A DNA stretch of 50,443 bases. Origin: Actinomadura bangladeshensis. GTDB lineage: Bacteria; Actinomycetota; Actinomycetes; Streptosporangiales; Streptosporangiaceae. The stretch spans positions 1 through 50,443 of the forward strand of contig NZ_SMJW01000021.1 in NCBI RefSeq assembly GCF_004348335.1. Direction: 5' to 3'. A program made the translations under genes and the position numbers. The notes beneath the pieces are model-generated. The model made no database searches. It was not told the DNA's origin and saw only the letters and a program-made list of their open reading frames with translations. This document shows, one piece after another, positions 8,142 through 15,820 of the stretch (the stretch's first letter is position 1; every line of letters starts with the position of its first letter).

Positions 8142-9047
8142 TTGACGCGCGGCAACGGCTGCGGGCACTGCCCTGGCAGCCACACGGGCGAGCGGCCGTG
8201 CCTGGCGAGCGCGACCACGAAGGCGCGCGCCTGGCTGCTCGTCGAGCACCCCGGCCCCTGGCCGGAGAACGTCACCGACCTGCCCGGCTCCGATCCGGTG
8301 GGCGGCACGGTGCGCGCCGCGAAGAGGGCCGGCGTCCGGCCGCAGCTGATCCGGCGGCCCGGGCGCCGCCGCGCCACCCCGCCGATCCAGGTCTACGCCG
8401 CGTTCTCGAGCGGCGGCGAGGTCTGGATGGAGGGGCGCGAGCTGGCCGACCCGGCGGAGCTGGCGTCGCTCGACCTGGCCGCGCTCGCCGCGGGCCGCTC
8501 GCCGGGGCTCGGCGGGCCGGTGGCCGAGCCGGTGCTGCTGGCCTGCACGCACGGCCGGCACAACGCCTGCTGCGCGCGCACGGGGGCCCCGCTGGCCCGC
8601 GCGCTCGCCGGACGTTTCGACCGCCTCATCTGGGAGACCACCCATGTAGGCGGCGACCGATTTGCGGCGAATTTGGTGTGTCTTCCCCACGGGCTCTACT
8701 ACGGCGACCTCGGCGAGACCGAGGCCGTGCGGGCCGTGGACGCCTATCTGCGGGGCGAGGTCGCCCTCGACCGGTTCCGCGGCCGGGCCGGGACGCCCGA
8801 GCCGGCGCAGGCGGCCGAGCATTTCGTCCGGGCGCACACCGGGTTCCTCGGGGTGGACGAGGTGACCGTCGAATCGGTCACTGGGACATCGCGGTACGAA
8901 GCGGTCGTTGTCGCGCGGCAGAGCCGTTACCGGGTGACCCTGGAGGCCGTCCAGCAGGCCGATCCGTGCGGACCGGACTGCGGGGAGAACCTGCGAACCC
9001 ATGTTGTTAGGGAACTCACCCTTCTCAACGAGGCGGCCCTCGTGTAA
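8142..9047 (+). CDS. Sucrase/ferredoxin-like family protein
   Basis: A 301-residue protein. KARAWLLVEHPGPW at the N-terminus and LLACTHGRHNACCARTGAPLARAL in the middle are the signatures of the sucrase/ferredoxin-like family, which has a thioredoxin-like ferredoxin fold with Cys residues able to hold a [2Fe-2S] cluster. WETTHVGGDRFAANLVCLPHGLYYG follows. Additional Cys occur at the start (GCGHCPGSH) and end (DPCGPDCGENL). I chose TTG at 8142 because a GGGGGGA lies five bases upstream and the iron box is then 28 bases away; TTG at 8118 would leave only four bases after the box. Iron regulation suggests a role in iron acquisition or reductive release of siderophore iron; that role is inferred. 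Confidence 0.8.
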   Translation: MTRGNGCGHCPGSHTGERPCLASATTKARAWLLVEHPGPWPENVTDLPGSDPVGGTVRAAKRAGVRPQLIRRPGRRRATPPIQVYAAFSSGGEVWMEGRELADPAELASLDLAALAAGRSPGLGGPVAEPVLLACTHGRHNACCARTGAPLARALAGRFDRLIWETTHVGGDRFAANLVCLPHGLYYGDLGETEAVRAVDAYLRGEVALDRFRGRAGTPEPAQAAEHFVRAHTGFLGVDEVTVESVTGTSRYEAVVVARQSRYRVTLEAVQQADPCGPDCGENLRTHVVRELTLLNEAALV

Positions 9048-9232
9048 TCTCCTTGAGGCCCCATTCGAGGGCCTCCGTGTCGCACGTCCCCAGGTTTCCG
9101 GAGTAACCGGACGGGGAACAGAGCGGCAACTCCAGACGTTGGAACATTCGGCGCTTCTGACTCATGTCACCCGAAGCACGTCGAGCGTCCATGTCCCGAT
9201 TTTTGTTCGAAACCAATCAAGGTGGGTGTTCC

Positions 9233-9529
9233 ATGGCTCAGGTACGTCGGCAGGCAAACCTCCCTCGTCCCAGCTGGGGCTGGCAGGACGCCGCGGCGTG
9301 CCGGGGGGAAGACCTCGTCCTCTTCTTCGGTCCCGACGGCGAGCGCCAGCCCGAGCGCGAGATCCGCGAGCGCAAGGCCAAGCAGATCTGCATGGGCTGC
9401 CCGGTCCGCACGGAGTGCCTGGACTACGCGGTGTCCAGGCCCGAGAAGTACGGCACGTGGGGCGGTCTGAACGAGGACGAGCGCGCGTCCGAGCGCCGTC
9501 GCCGGATGCGTCGCGCCAACGCCGCCTGA
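9233..9529 (+). CDS. WhiB family iron-sulfur transcriptional regulator
   Basis: A 98-residue protein with the four cluster cysteines of WhiB proteins: AACRGED, then ICMGCPVRTEC (C-x2-C-x5-C), followed by the G[VI]WGG-type turn as YGTWGGLNEDER and a basic tail RRRRMRRANAA that contacts DNA. The [4Fe-4S] cluster and binding to the principal sigma factor are family knowledge. ATG at 9233 is preceded by AAGGTGG; ATG at 9191 is in frame but has no ribosome site. Which WhiB subfamily this is cannot be fixed by eye. Two hairpins follow the gene. The upstream gap of about 185 bases probably holds its promoter. Confidence 0.92.
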   Translation: MAQVRRQANLPRPSWGWQDAAACRGEDLVLFFGPDGERQPEREIRERKAKQICMGCPVRTECLDYAVSRPEKYGTWGGLNEDERASERRRRMRRANAA

Positions 9530-9592
9530 CCGAGCGCGAAGGCCGCCGAAACGCTCCCATCGCAATCCCCGGCACGCCACCTGAAAAACGAC

Positions 9593-9615
9593 ACGGCCCC
9601 GCACCGCGGGGCCGT
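9593..9615 (+). terminator. Terminator of the whiB-like gene
   Basis: Perfect 10-bp stem acggccccgc/gcggggccgt with a 3-base loop, 63 bases after the whiB-like stop and followed by TTGCG. A typical compact GC-rich terminator. Confidence 0.8.
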
Positions 9616-9619
9616 TTGC

Positions 9620-9659
9620 GTTGCCCCGGACCGGCCTCTCCCGGCCGGTCCGGGGCAAC
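9620..9659. terminator. Long bidirectional hairpin between convergent genes
   Basis: A perfect 17-bp inverted repeat (9620-9636 and 9643-9659) with a 6-base loop lies directly after the first terminator. It stands between the rightward whiB-like gene and the leftward phosphoribosyltransferase gene and can stop both. Confidence 0.7.
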
Positions 9660-9708
9660 CCAGTCACATCTGCATCACGGGACGGTCACATCGGACCGCG
9701 ACAATCGC

Positions 9709-9737
9709 GCGGAGCCTTTTACCGCAAAGGGCTCCGC
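9709..9737 (-). terminator. Terminator of the phosphoribosyltransferase gene
   Basis: Stem gcggagcc/ggctccgc (9709-9716, 9730-9737), extended by tttt/aaag wobble pairs, 35 bases past the leftward stop. It is the third hairpin in 145 bases. Confidence 0.6.
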
Positions 9738-9771
9738 GATGTGGCGCCTTTCACGAAATCCGGCGCCCTTT

Positions 9772-10473
9772 TCACGCGCCGGGGGCGCGTCCGGCCCGCT
9801 CCAGCCAGGCCGTCACGTCCTCGTCGGTGAGCTGGTCGAAGTCGCGGTACCACTGGCCGACGGCGCGGAACTCCCACGGCGCCGCCGGGACGACCGCGTC
9901 GTCCACCTCGGCCTCCAGCGCGCGGACGGTCTCCGCGGCGCCCACCGGCACCGCCAGCACCAGCCGGGACGGCCCGCGCTCGCGCATCGCCCGCACCGCC
10001 GCGCGGGCGGTGCCGCCGGTCGCGAGCCCGTCGTCCACCACGATCACCGGGCGCCCGGCGACCTCGGGCAGCCCGCGGCCGCCCCGGTAGGCCGCCACGC
10101 GGCGGTCCAGCTCGGCGCGCTCGGCCGCCACCGTGGCGGCCAGGTCGTCCTCGCGGAGCCCGAGCCGGGCCAGCAGCTCGCCGTCGAACACCGGGGAGCC
10201 GCCCTCGGCGATGGCCCCGACGCCGAGCTCGGGCTGCGGCGGGTACCCGATCTTGCGGGTCACCAGGACGTCGAGCGGGGAGCCGAGCCGCCGCGCGACC
10301 TCGTAGCCGACGGGGACGCCGCCGCGCGGCAGCGCGAGGACGGCCGCCCCTTCCAGCCCGAGAGGGACGAGGTGTTCGGCGAGCACGCGGCCCGCCTCGG
10401 CGCGGTCGGTGTAGGGGAGCCGGACGGTCTCCGCCCGCTGGAGGTCCTCCCGTGCGGATCTGTTCCGGGACAT
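9772..10473 (-). CDS. Phosphoribosyltransferase family protein
   Basis: A 233-residue protein with a type I phosphoribosyltransferase domain. The PRPP-binding loop is VIVVDDGLATGGTARAAV (about residue 142). The N-terminal region has ALPRGGVPVGYEVARRLGSPLDVLVTRKIGYPPQPELGVGAIAEGG, a pattern found in the stand-alone PRTase proteins of actinomycetes that often sit near stress or erythromycin-esterase genes. No second domain is present, and the base substrate is unknown. I prefer ATG 10473, with GGAAGG about 11 bases upstream, over GTG 10482, which lies too close to it. It ends toward three hairpins and faces the whiB-like gene. The phosphotriesterase-family gene upstream ends 35 bases away on the same strand, so an operon is possible. 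Confidence 0.85.
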   Translation of the reverse strand: MSRNRSAREDLQRAETVRLPYTDRAEAGRVLAEHLVPLGLEGAAVLALPRGGVPVGYEVARRLGSPLDVLVTRKIGYPPQPELGVGAIAEGGSPVFDGELLARLGLREDDLAATVAAERAELDRRVAAYRGGRGLPEVAGRPVIVVDDGLATGGTARAAVRAMRERGPSRLVLAVPVGAAETVRALEAEVDDAVVPAAPWEFRAVGQWYRDFDQLTDEDVTAWLERAGRAPGA

Positions 10474-10508
10474 GGGGTGCACCCCCTTCCAAGGGCACCC
10501 CTACCCAG

Positions 10509-11507
10509 TCACGAACCGGTGAGCCACCTCAGCGGGTTGTCGTGCAGGATCGCGTCCAGAGTGGCGTCGTCGGCGCCCGCGGCCCGCAGCGCGGGCAGGA
10601 ACGCCTCGAAGAGGTAGCCGAAGCCGGCGCCGCCGTAGCGGCCGATCTGCGCCATCCGGGAGACGCCGGTGCTCAGCAGCACCCGGTCGGCGTGCCCGGC
10701 CTCCAGCAGGTCCATCACGCAGCGGACGCGGCGGCCGACGGCGGCGTGGTCCTCGCCGGCGAGGCCGAGCGTGCCGAACGACACGTAGCCGCCCGTCTCG
10801 GCGATCTTGCGGTGCTGGCCGGGGTCGTCCACCCGGTCCTGCTGGCCGACCGCGACCCGGTCCGGGGACAGCCCGGCGGCGGTGAGGATCTCCAGCTGCG
10901 CGAGGCCCGCGCGGCCGTAGGTCGCCACGGACAGCCCGGAGTAGCGGGCGGCCCGCGCGGCCGCGCGCAGGCACAGCTCCTCGGCCTCGGACGGGGCCTC
11001 GCCCCAGGTGCCGATCTCGCCGATGACGCCGGGCAGGCAGTTGGTGCCGTCCATGCCGAAGCCGACCTCGGCGAGCAGCCGCTCCGCGAGCCGCTCGACG
11101 CCGGTCGTGCCGTCCGGGCCGGTCCCCGCCGGGCCTGCGGCGTCCAGGGCCTCGCGGACGAACGCCGGGTGGAACGGCTCGGTGAACACGCCCGTGCCTG
11201 CGACCACGGCCACCCGGGCGCCGGCGCTGATCCGGGCGAGCGCGGCGGCGTTGCGGCCCATGCCCGCGCACGTCAGGTCGACGACCAGGCCGAGGCCGTG
11301 CTCCTTGCGCAGCGCGGACAGCTCCCGCTGGACGCCCTTCTCCTCGTCCAGCCAGCGTCCGGGGTCGGACTCGACCAGCCGGGGGCGCGCCGGCCAGCGC
11401 AGGTCCATCTGCAGGTGCTCGTGGGAGAGCACCGGCCCGGTGATGTCCGACGTGGCGATCGTGCCGGTCACGGTCCGCAGCCGGCGAGTCTCCTCACTGG
11501 GGGTCAT
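10509..11507 (-). CDS. Phosphotriesterase-family protein with an altered metal site
   Basis: A 332-residue TIM-barrel protein. The start VTGTIATSDITGPVLSHEHLQMDLRW is the phosphotriesterase/lactonase opening with an intact H-x-H pair. GEIGTWG keeps the bridging Glu. The later ligands are changed: SVATYGRA has Tyr where the family has His, VGQQDRVDDP has Gln where the family has His, and LLSTGVSRM has Gly where the family has the metal Asp. Enzymatic activity of the usual kind is therefore doubtful, though the fold seems whole. No clear ribosome site precedes ATG 11507, so the start is uncertain. The gene lies between a YihY-like gene and the phosphoribosyltransferase gene, all leftward with short gaps. 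Confidence 0.82.
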   Translation of the reverse strand: MTPSEETRRLRTVTGTIATSDITGPVLSHEHLQMDLRWPARPRLVESDPGRWLDEEKGVQRELSALRKEHGLGLVVDLTCAGMGRNAAALARISAGARVAVVAGTGVFTEPFHPAFVREALDAAGPAGTGPDGTTGVERLAERLLAEVGFGMDGTNCLPGVIGEIGTWGEAPSEAEELCLRAAARAARYSGLSVATYGRAGLAQLEILTAAGLSPDRVAVGQQDRVDDPGQHRKIAETGGYVSFGTLGLAGEDHAAVGRRVRCVMDLLEAGHADRVLLSTGVSRMAQIGRYGGAGFGYLFEAFLPALRAAGADDATLDAILHDNPLRWLTGS

Positions 11508-11534
11508 GACACGCGAGGTTACGACATGTTTAGC

Positions 11535-12599
11535 CTATTCAGAGCCGGATTCGGGTTTGTTTTTACCCGTGGTCCCCTGGTCGCGGGGCACCTGGGTGGC
11601 CTGCGCCTCCCGCACGGCGCGCGCACGGGCGGTGTCGCCGCTCGGCCACAGCCGGTCGATCTCGGCGTTCAGCGCGGCTCCGATCAGCACCGCGAGCGCC
11701 GCCACGTACAGCCAGGCGAGCACCGCGATCGCGGCCGCGAGCGACCCGTACACCGACACGCCGCTCAGCGACCCGGCCAGGTAGAGCCGCAGGCCGGCGC
11801 TGCCGAGGATCCAGATCAGCAGCGCCAGGACGGCGCCGGGCACCTCGCGCCACCAGGACGTCCGCACCGGGACGCTCATGTGGTAGAGCAGCGCGAGGAA
11901 GAGGATCGACAGGATCACCACGACCGGCCAGTACAAGAGTTCCACCGCCGGCGCGCTCTCCGGCAGCGCCTGCCGCACCAGCGCCGGCCCCGCCACCAGC
12001 ATCGGGATGACGATCAGCATGACCAGCAGCCCGATGAGGTACAGCACGAACGCGCGCGTCCGGGTGCGGATCACACCGCGCACGCCGGACAGGCCGTAGG
12101 AGATCGTGATCGTGTCGACGTAGACGTTCGTGGCCCGCGACCCGGCCCACAGCGAGATCAGGAAGCTGACGGACACGATGTCGGGGCTGCCGCCGCGGAT
12201 CACGTCGTCGATCAGCGGGACGACGACCGTGTCGACCGCGGGCCCGGTCAGCACGGTCCGCGCCTGCTCGATCACCCAGGAGCGGATCTCGGCCACGGTG
12301 CCGGCGCCGAACAGGCCGCGCAGGTGGCCCATCGTGCCGATCAGCCCGATCACGAGCGGCGGCAGCGACAGCAGCGCGAAGAACGCGGCCTCGGCCGCGA
12401 GGCCGGTCACCCGGTACCGGAACGCGCCGACCGCGGTGCCCTTGACCAGCATCCAGCAGAACCGGCCCGCGGTGCGCGCCGCCGACCGGGTGCGCGCGGA
12501 CAGCCGGCCGCGCAGGTTCGGGCGGGGGGCGCGCGGCCCCCGTTCGGAGTCGGAGTCCCCGGCCGAGGGGACGCCCTCGGCGTCGGAGACGGTCGTCAC
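11535..12599 (-). CDS. YihY/BrkB family inner-membrane protein
   Basis: A 354-residue protein (365 plus Met if ATG 12635 is used). After an Arg-rich cytoplasmic N-terminus come about six hydrophobic helices. The family features are present: GLAAEAAFFALLSLPPLVIGLIG, the ISLWAGSRATNVYVDTITISYGL stretch, WWREVPGAVLALLIWILGSAGLRLYLAG, and the final YGSLAAAIAVLAWLYVAALAVLIGAALNAEIDR. The C-terminal tail is charged. The molecular role of YihY/BrkB proteins is unclear despite the old 'virulence factor' or 'ribonuclease BN' names. I favour GTG 12599, preceded by GGTGGGG, since ATG 12635 has no ribosome site. It lies just upstream of the phosphotriesterase-family gene. Confidence 0.85.
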   Translation of the reverse strand: MTTVSDAEGVPSAGDSDSERGPRAPRPNLRGRLSARTRSAARTAGRFCWMLVKGTAVGAFRYRVTGLAAEAAFFALLSLPPLVIGLIGTMGHLRGLFGAGTVAEIRSWVIEQARTVLTGPAVDTVVVPLIDDVIRGGSPDIVSVSFLISLWAGSRATNVYVDTITISYGLSGVRGVIRTRTRAFVLYLIGLLVMLIVIPMLVAGPALVRQALPESAPAVELLYWPVVVILSILFLALLYHMSVPVRTSWWREVPGAVLALLIWILGSAGLRLYLAGSLSGVSVYGSLAAAIAVLAWLYVAALAVLIGAALNAEIDRLWPSGDTARARAVREAQATQVPRDQGTTGKNKPESGSE

Positions 12600-12819
12600 A
12601 CCGCCCCACCGTAGAGCGTTACGCGCCCGGAACATGCCGCATCGACCATTTCAGTGGTCCGCTCCGCGCGTCGCGTGCATATCGCCTCCCCCGCCCGGCC
12701 GTCCCGCCGCGGGCCCGCTGCCCCGTCCATCTCCCTGCCCATACCCGGTCAGACGGCACGGAACGTCATCCGGACCATGATCAACGAGTGCATCCGCCGC
12801 GATGGGGGACAATGGGGGC

Positions 12820-12987
12820 ATGATCTGCCCGCCCTGCCGGGAGCGCCGCCACGAGGAGTGCCGCGGCGGGTCGTGGTGCGACTGCCAGCACCGGCCGCCG
12901 CCCGCGACCCCGCAGGAGCGGCGCCGCGCCGGGCGCCCGGCGGGCGCGGACGGCGAGCCCGGGGTGAACTGGCGGCGGCAGGGATGA
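12820..12987 (+). CDS. Small Cys-rich hypothetical protein
   Basis: A 55-residue protein starting MICPPCRERRHEECRGGSWC and continuing DCQHRPP. The spacing C-x2-C, then C-x6-C-x-C-x-H is suited to bind zinc. The second half is Arg/Pro-rich and probably disordered. I recall very similar short proteins in other actinomycetes, but no function is known. ATG 12820 follows GGGGG; an in-frame ATG at 12802 would add six residues. Codon use is strongly GC at third positions, which supports that it is translated. It lies upstream of the sulfate-assimilation leader on the same strand; a functional link is not shown. Confidence 0.65.
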   Translation: MICPPCRERRHEECRGGSWCDCQHRPPPATPQERRRAGRPAGADGEPGVNWRRQG

Positions 12988-13055
12988 CGCATCTCACGTG
13001 TCCGTATCCCGGACGCAACTGGACATGCCGCGAGACCTCGTGTCAGAGTTCGAGT

Positions 13056-13133
13056 ATGACTGCCGCGGACCCGTTGCTGGCCAAGCGCCGCCACGTGGAT
13101 TTCCAGCGCGTCCGCAGCGCGATCTGTCGGTGA
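13056..13133 (+). CDS. Leader peptide of the sulfate-assimilation operon
   Basis: A 25-residue open frame, MTAADPLLAKRRHVDFQRV followed by RSAICR and a stop, lies 143 bases upstream of the sulfite reductase start. The core KRRHVD-x-x-RV-x-SA-x-CR is the hallmark of short actinobacterial leader peptides placed before cysteine and sulfur genes. The single Cys codon (TGT) is the second-last sense codon, a position where a ribosome starved of Cys-tRNA would stall close to the stop. This suggests translation-linked attenuation of the operon in response to cysteine supply. The peptide itself is not expected to act in the cell. Confidence 0.85.
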   Translation: MTAADPLLAKRRHVDFQRVRSAICR

Positions 13134-13276
13134 CGCCCCGACCACGCCCCCTGCTCAGCGGGCGCGTGGTGCATCGGCGACACCTTTGACCTGATCCTGC
13201 TCAGCGTTGAGCCGGCCGTCCGAGACTGCCGGTGCGCTACGCGTCCCCTCACGCCCAACAGATGAGGACGCGCGCC
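13134..13276 (+). promoter_or_regulatory. Putative attenuator between leader peptide and sulfite reductase
   Basis: Directly after the leader stop is a hairpin, accacgc (13141-13147) with gcgtggt (13164-13170). A 10-base word, ctgctcagcg, occurs inside its loop (13151-13160) and again at 13197-13206, where it starts a small gctca/tgagc hairpin. Repeated words of this kind allow alternative pairings. Regulation by stalled leader translation is inferred from the layout. Confidence 0.5.
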
Positions 13277-14929
13277 GTGCCACCAGCGATCAAGCAAAAG
13301 AAGGGCGAGGGCCAGTGGGCCCTCGGCTACCGGGAACCCCTCAACGCCACCGAGGAGAACAAGAAGAACGACGACGGGCTGAACGTCCGCCGCCGCATCA
13401 TCGACATCTATTCCAAGCAGGGCTTCGACTCGATCGACCCGTCCGACATGCGCGGCCGGTTCCGCTGGATGGGCCTGTACACCCAGCGGCGCCCGGGCAT
13501 CGACGGCGGCAAGACCGGCGCGCTCACGGACGAGGAGCTCGAGGACCGCTACTTCATGATGCGGATCCGCATCGACGGCGGCCAGCTCAGCGGTCCGCAG
13601 CTGCGGACCATCGCCGACATCTCCACCAAGTACGCGCGCGGCACCGCCGACATCACCAACCGGCACAACATCCAGCTGCACTGGGTCGGCATCGAGGACG
13701 TCCCCGCGATCTGGGAGGCGCTCGCCGCCGTCGGGCTGCACACCACCGAGGCGTGCGGCGACGTGCCGCGCACGATCATCGGCTGTCCGCTGGCCGGGAT
13801 CGCCGCCGACGAGGTGATCGACGCGACGCCGCAGCTCCGCGAGATCCACGACCGCTACATCGGCTCCCCCGAGTTCTCCAACCTGCCGCGCAAGTACAAG
13901 ACGGCGCTGTCGGGCTGCACGTCGCACTGCACCGTCCACGAGATCAACGACATCGCGTTCGTCGGCGTGGTGAACGAGCAGGGCGAGACCGGCTACCAGC
14001 TGTTCGTCGGCGGTGGACTGTCCACCAACCCGATGTTCTCCCAGAGCCTCGGCGTGTTCGTGAAGCCCGAGCAGGCCCACGAGGTGTGGCACGGCGTCAC
14101 CTCGATCTTCCGCGACTACGGGTACCGGCGGCTGCGCGGCCGCGCCCGGATGAAGTTCCTGGTCAAGGACTGGGGCACCGACAAGTTCCGCGAGGTGCTG
14201 GAGAAGGAGTACCTCGGGTACGCGCTGCCGGACGGCCCCGAGCCGGCCGCCCCGGACGTCCACCGCGACCACCTGGGCGTCCACCCGCAGAAGGGCGGGA
14301 ACTTCTACGTCGGGTTCGCGCCCCGGGTGGGCCGGCTGAACGGCGAGCTGCTCGGCGTCATCGGCGAGCTGGCCGACCGCTACGGCTCGGGCCGCGTCCG
14401 CACCACGCTCGAGCAGAAGATGATCATCCTGGACGTGCCGGAGGAGAACACCGAGGCGCTCGTCGAGGCGCTCGCCGAGCACGACCTGCACGCCCGCCCG
14501 TCCACGTTCCGGCGGCACATGATGGCGTGCACCGGCATCGAGTACTGCAAGCTCGCGATCGTCGACACCAAGCAGCGCGCCATGGACCTGATGGACGAGC
14601 TGGAGAAGCGGCTCCCGGACTTCGAGCAGCCGCTGACCATCAACATCAACGGCTGCCCGAACTCCTGCGCCCGCGTCCAGGTCGCCGACATCGGACTCAA
14701 GGGCCAGCTGGTCGTGGACGAGAACGGCGACCAGGTGGAGGGCTTCCAGGTCCACCTGGGCGGGCGGCTCGGCCGGTCGTTCGGCAAGAAGGTCCGCGGG
14801 CTGAAGACCACCTCGTCCGGGCTGACCGACTACGTCGAGCGGGTCGTGCGCAGGTTCGACGAGCAGCGCGCCGAGGGCGAGACCTTCGCCGACTGGGCGA
14901 ACCGCGCCGACGACGCCGACCTCAAGTGA
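13277..14929 (+). CDS. sir: Ferredoxin-dependent sulfite reductase (siroheme, [4Fe-4S])
   Basis: A 550-residue enzyme reducing sulfite to sulfide with six electrons from ferredoxin. It carries GEGQWALGYREPLN at the start, LNVRRRIIDIYSKQGFDSIDP, RFRWMGLYTQRRPGIDGGK, TADITNRHNIQLHWV and TTEACGDVPR. The siroheme/cluster cysteines are MACTGIEYC (C-x5-C) and NGCPNSCAR (C-x3-C). Both halves of the duplicated nitrite/sulfite reductase fold are present. Clustering with APS reductase and a sirohydrochlorin chelatase marks it as a sulfite rather than a nitrite reductase; M. tuberculosis NirA has the same neighbours. GTG 13277 has GAGGA eight bases upstream; ATG 13262 is a possible alternative without a ribosome site. 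Confidence 0.93.
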   Translation: MPPAIKQKKGEGQWALGYREPLNATEENKKNDDGLNVRRRIIDIYSKQGFDSIDPSDMRGRFRWMGLYTQRRPGIDGGKTGALTDEELEDRYFMMRIRIDGGQLSGPQLRTIADISTKYARGTADITNRHNIQLHWVGIEDVPAIWEALAAVGLHTTEACGDVPRTIIGCPLAGIAADEVIDATPQLREIHDRYIGSPEFSNLPRKYKTALSGCTSHCTVHEINDIAFVGVVNEQGETGYQLFVGGGLSTNPMFSQSLGVFVKPEQAHEVWHGVTSIFRDYGYRRLRGRARMKFLVKDWGTDKFREVLEKEYLGYALPDGPEPAAPDVHRDHLGVHPQKGGNFYVGFAPRVGRLNGELLGVIGELADRYGSGRVRTTLEQKMIILDVPEENTEALVEALAEHDLHARPSTFRRHMMACTGIEYCKLAIVDTKQRAMDLMDELEKRLPDFEQPLTININGCPNSCARVQVADIGLKGQLVVDENGDQVEGFQVHLGGRLGRSFGKKVRGLKTTSSGLTDYVERVVRRFDEQRAEGETFADWANRADDADLK

Positions 14930-14945
14930 GCAGGGCGGTCCTCGC

Positions 14946-15113
14946 ATGAGCGAGCGCATGGCGCCGTTCTACTGCCCGTACTGCGGTGAGGAGAACCTGG
15001 AGCCACGTGAAGAGCACGGCTCCTGGTTCTGCCCCGACTGCCTCAGATCCTTCACGTTGAAGTTCCTCGGTGTCGGGACCCCCCGCACCGCGAGCAAGGA
15101 GATCCCTCGGTGA
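14946..15113 (+). CDS. Zinc-ribbon protein of the sulfate-assimilation operon
   Basis: A 55-residue protein, MSERMAPFYCPYCGEENLEP then EHGSWFCPDCLRSFTLKFLG. Two C-x2-C pairs (YCPYC and FCPDC) form a classic zinc ribbon. The tail (GTPRTASKEIPR) is short and basic. It starts 16 bases after the sulfite reductase stop, and its own stop overlaps the GTG of the next gene, so it is translationally coupled to cysH. Comparable small zinc-ribbon genes sit at the same place in other actinomycete sulfur operons, in my recollection. A role as an assembly or redox partner of sulfite reductase or APS reductase is a guess. Confidence 0.85.
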   Translation: MSERMAPFYCPYCGEENLEPREEHGSWFCPDCLRSFTLKFLGVGTPRTASKEIPR

Positions 15114-15820
15114 CTCTTCTGGAGACCGACCGGCCGACCCTTGATCTGGAAGACATCGTCGATTCGGCCGCCGCCGCGCTGGAGGGCGCGCCCACGCTGG
15201 AGGTCATCCGGTGGGCCGTCGCCACGTTCGGCGACCGCATCTGCCTCACCTCGTCCATGTCGGACGCGGCGCTGATCCACCTGGTGTCGAAGGTGAAGCC
15301 CGGCATCGACGTCCTGTTCGTCGACACCGGCTACCACTTCGCCGAGACGATCGGCACCCGGGACGCGGTCGAGGCCGTGTACCCGGTGAACGTCGTCAAC
15401 GTCACCCCGTCCCGGACGGTCGAGGAGCAGGAGGCCGCGCTCGGCCCCCGGCTGTTCGGCCGCAACCCCGACCTGTGCTGCCACCTCCGCAAGGTGGAGC
15501 CGCTCGGCCGCGCGCTGGAGGGCTACATGGCCTGGTTCAGTGGCATCCGCCGGGACGAGACCGCGAGCCGCCGCGACCGGAAGGTCGTCGAGTGGGACCG
15601 CAAGCGCGGCATGGTCAAGGTCAACCCGATCCTGGACTGGTCCCAGGAGGACATGGACAACTACATCGAGGACAACGGGGTGCTGGTCAACCCGCTGCAC
15701 TACGACGGCTACCCGTCGATCGGCTGCGCGCCGTGCACCCGTCCGGTCGCGCCCGGCGAGGACCCGCGCAGCGGCCGGTGGGCCGGGATGGGCAAGACCG
15801 AGTGCGGTATCCACCTGTGA
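15110..15820 (+). CDS. cysH: Adenylyl-sulfate (APS) reductase, assimilatory
   Basis: A 236-residue enzyme reducing APS to sulfite with thioredoxin. CLTSSMSDAALIHLV is the nucleotide-binding region and LFVDTGYHFAETI the PP-loop-type motif. It has the Cys pairs that ligate a [4Fe-4S] cluster, PDLCCHLRKVEPL and IGCAPCTRPV. These cysteines separate APS reductases from cluster-free PAPS reductases. The C-terminal KTECGIHL carries the catalytic Cys. GTG 15110 overlaps the stop of the zinc-ribbon gene (GTGA), and its own stop overlaps the GTG of the chelatase gene in the same way. The three genes are therefore tightly coupled. It acts directly upstream of the sulfite reductase in the pathway. Confidence 0.93.
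   Translation: MTLLETDRPTLDLEDIVDSAAAALEGAPTLEVIRWAVATFGDRICLTSSMSDAALIHLVSKVKPGIDVLFVDTGYHFAETIGTRDAVEAVYPVNVVNVTPSRTVEEQEAALGPRLFGRNPDLCCHLRKVEPLGRALEGYMAWFSGIRRDETASRRDRKVVEWDRKRGMVKVNPILDWSQEDMDNYIEDNGVLVNPLHYDGYPSIGCAPCTRPVAPGEDPRSGRWAGMGKTECGIHL

Noticed and set aside
10452..12614. A 720-codon plus-strand frame opposite the phosphotriesterase-like and YihY genes
   Set aside because: Low-complexity translation without motifs; both opposite genes are well supported.
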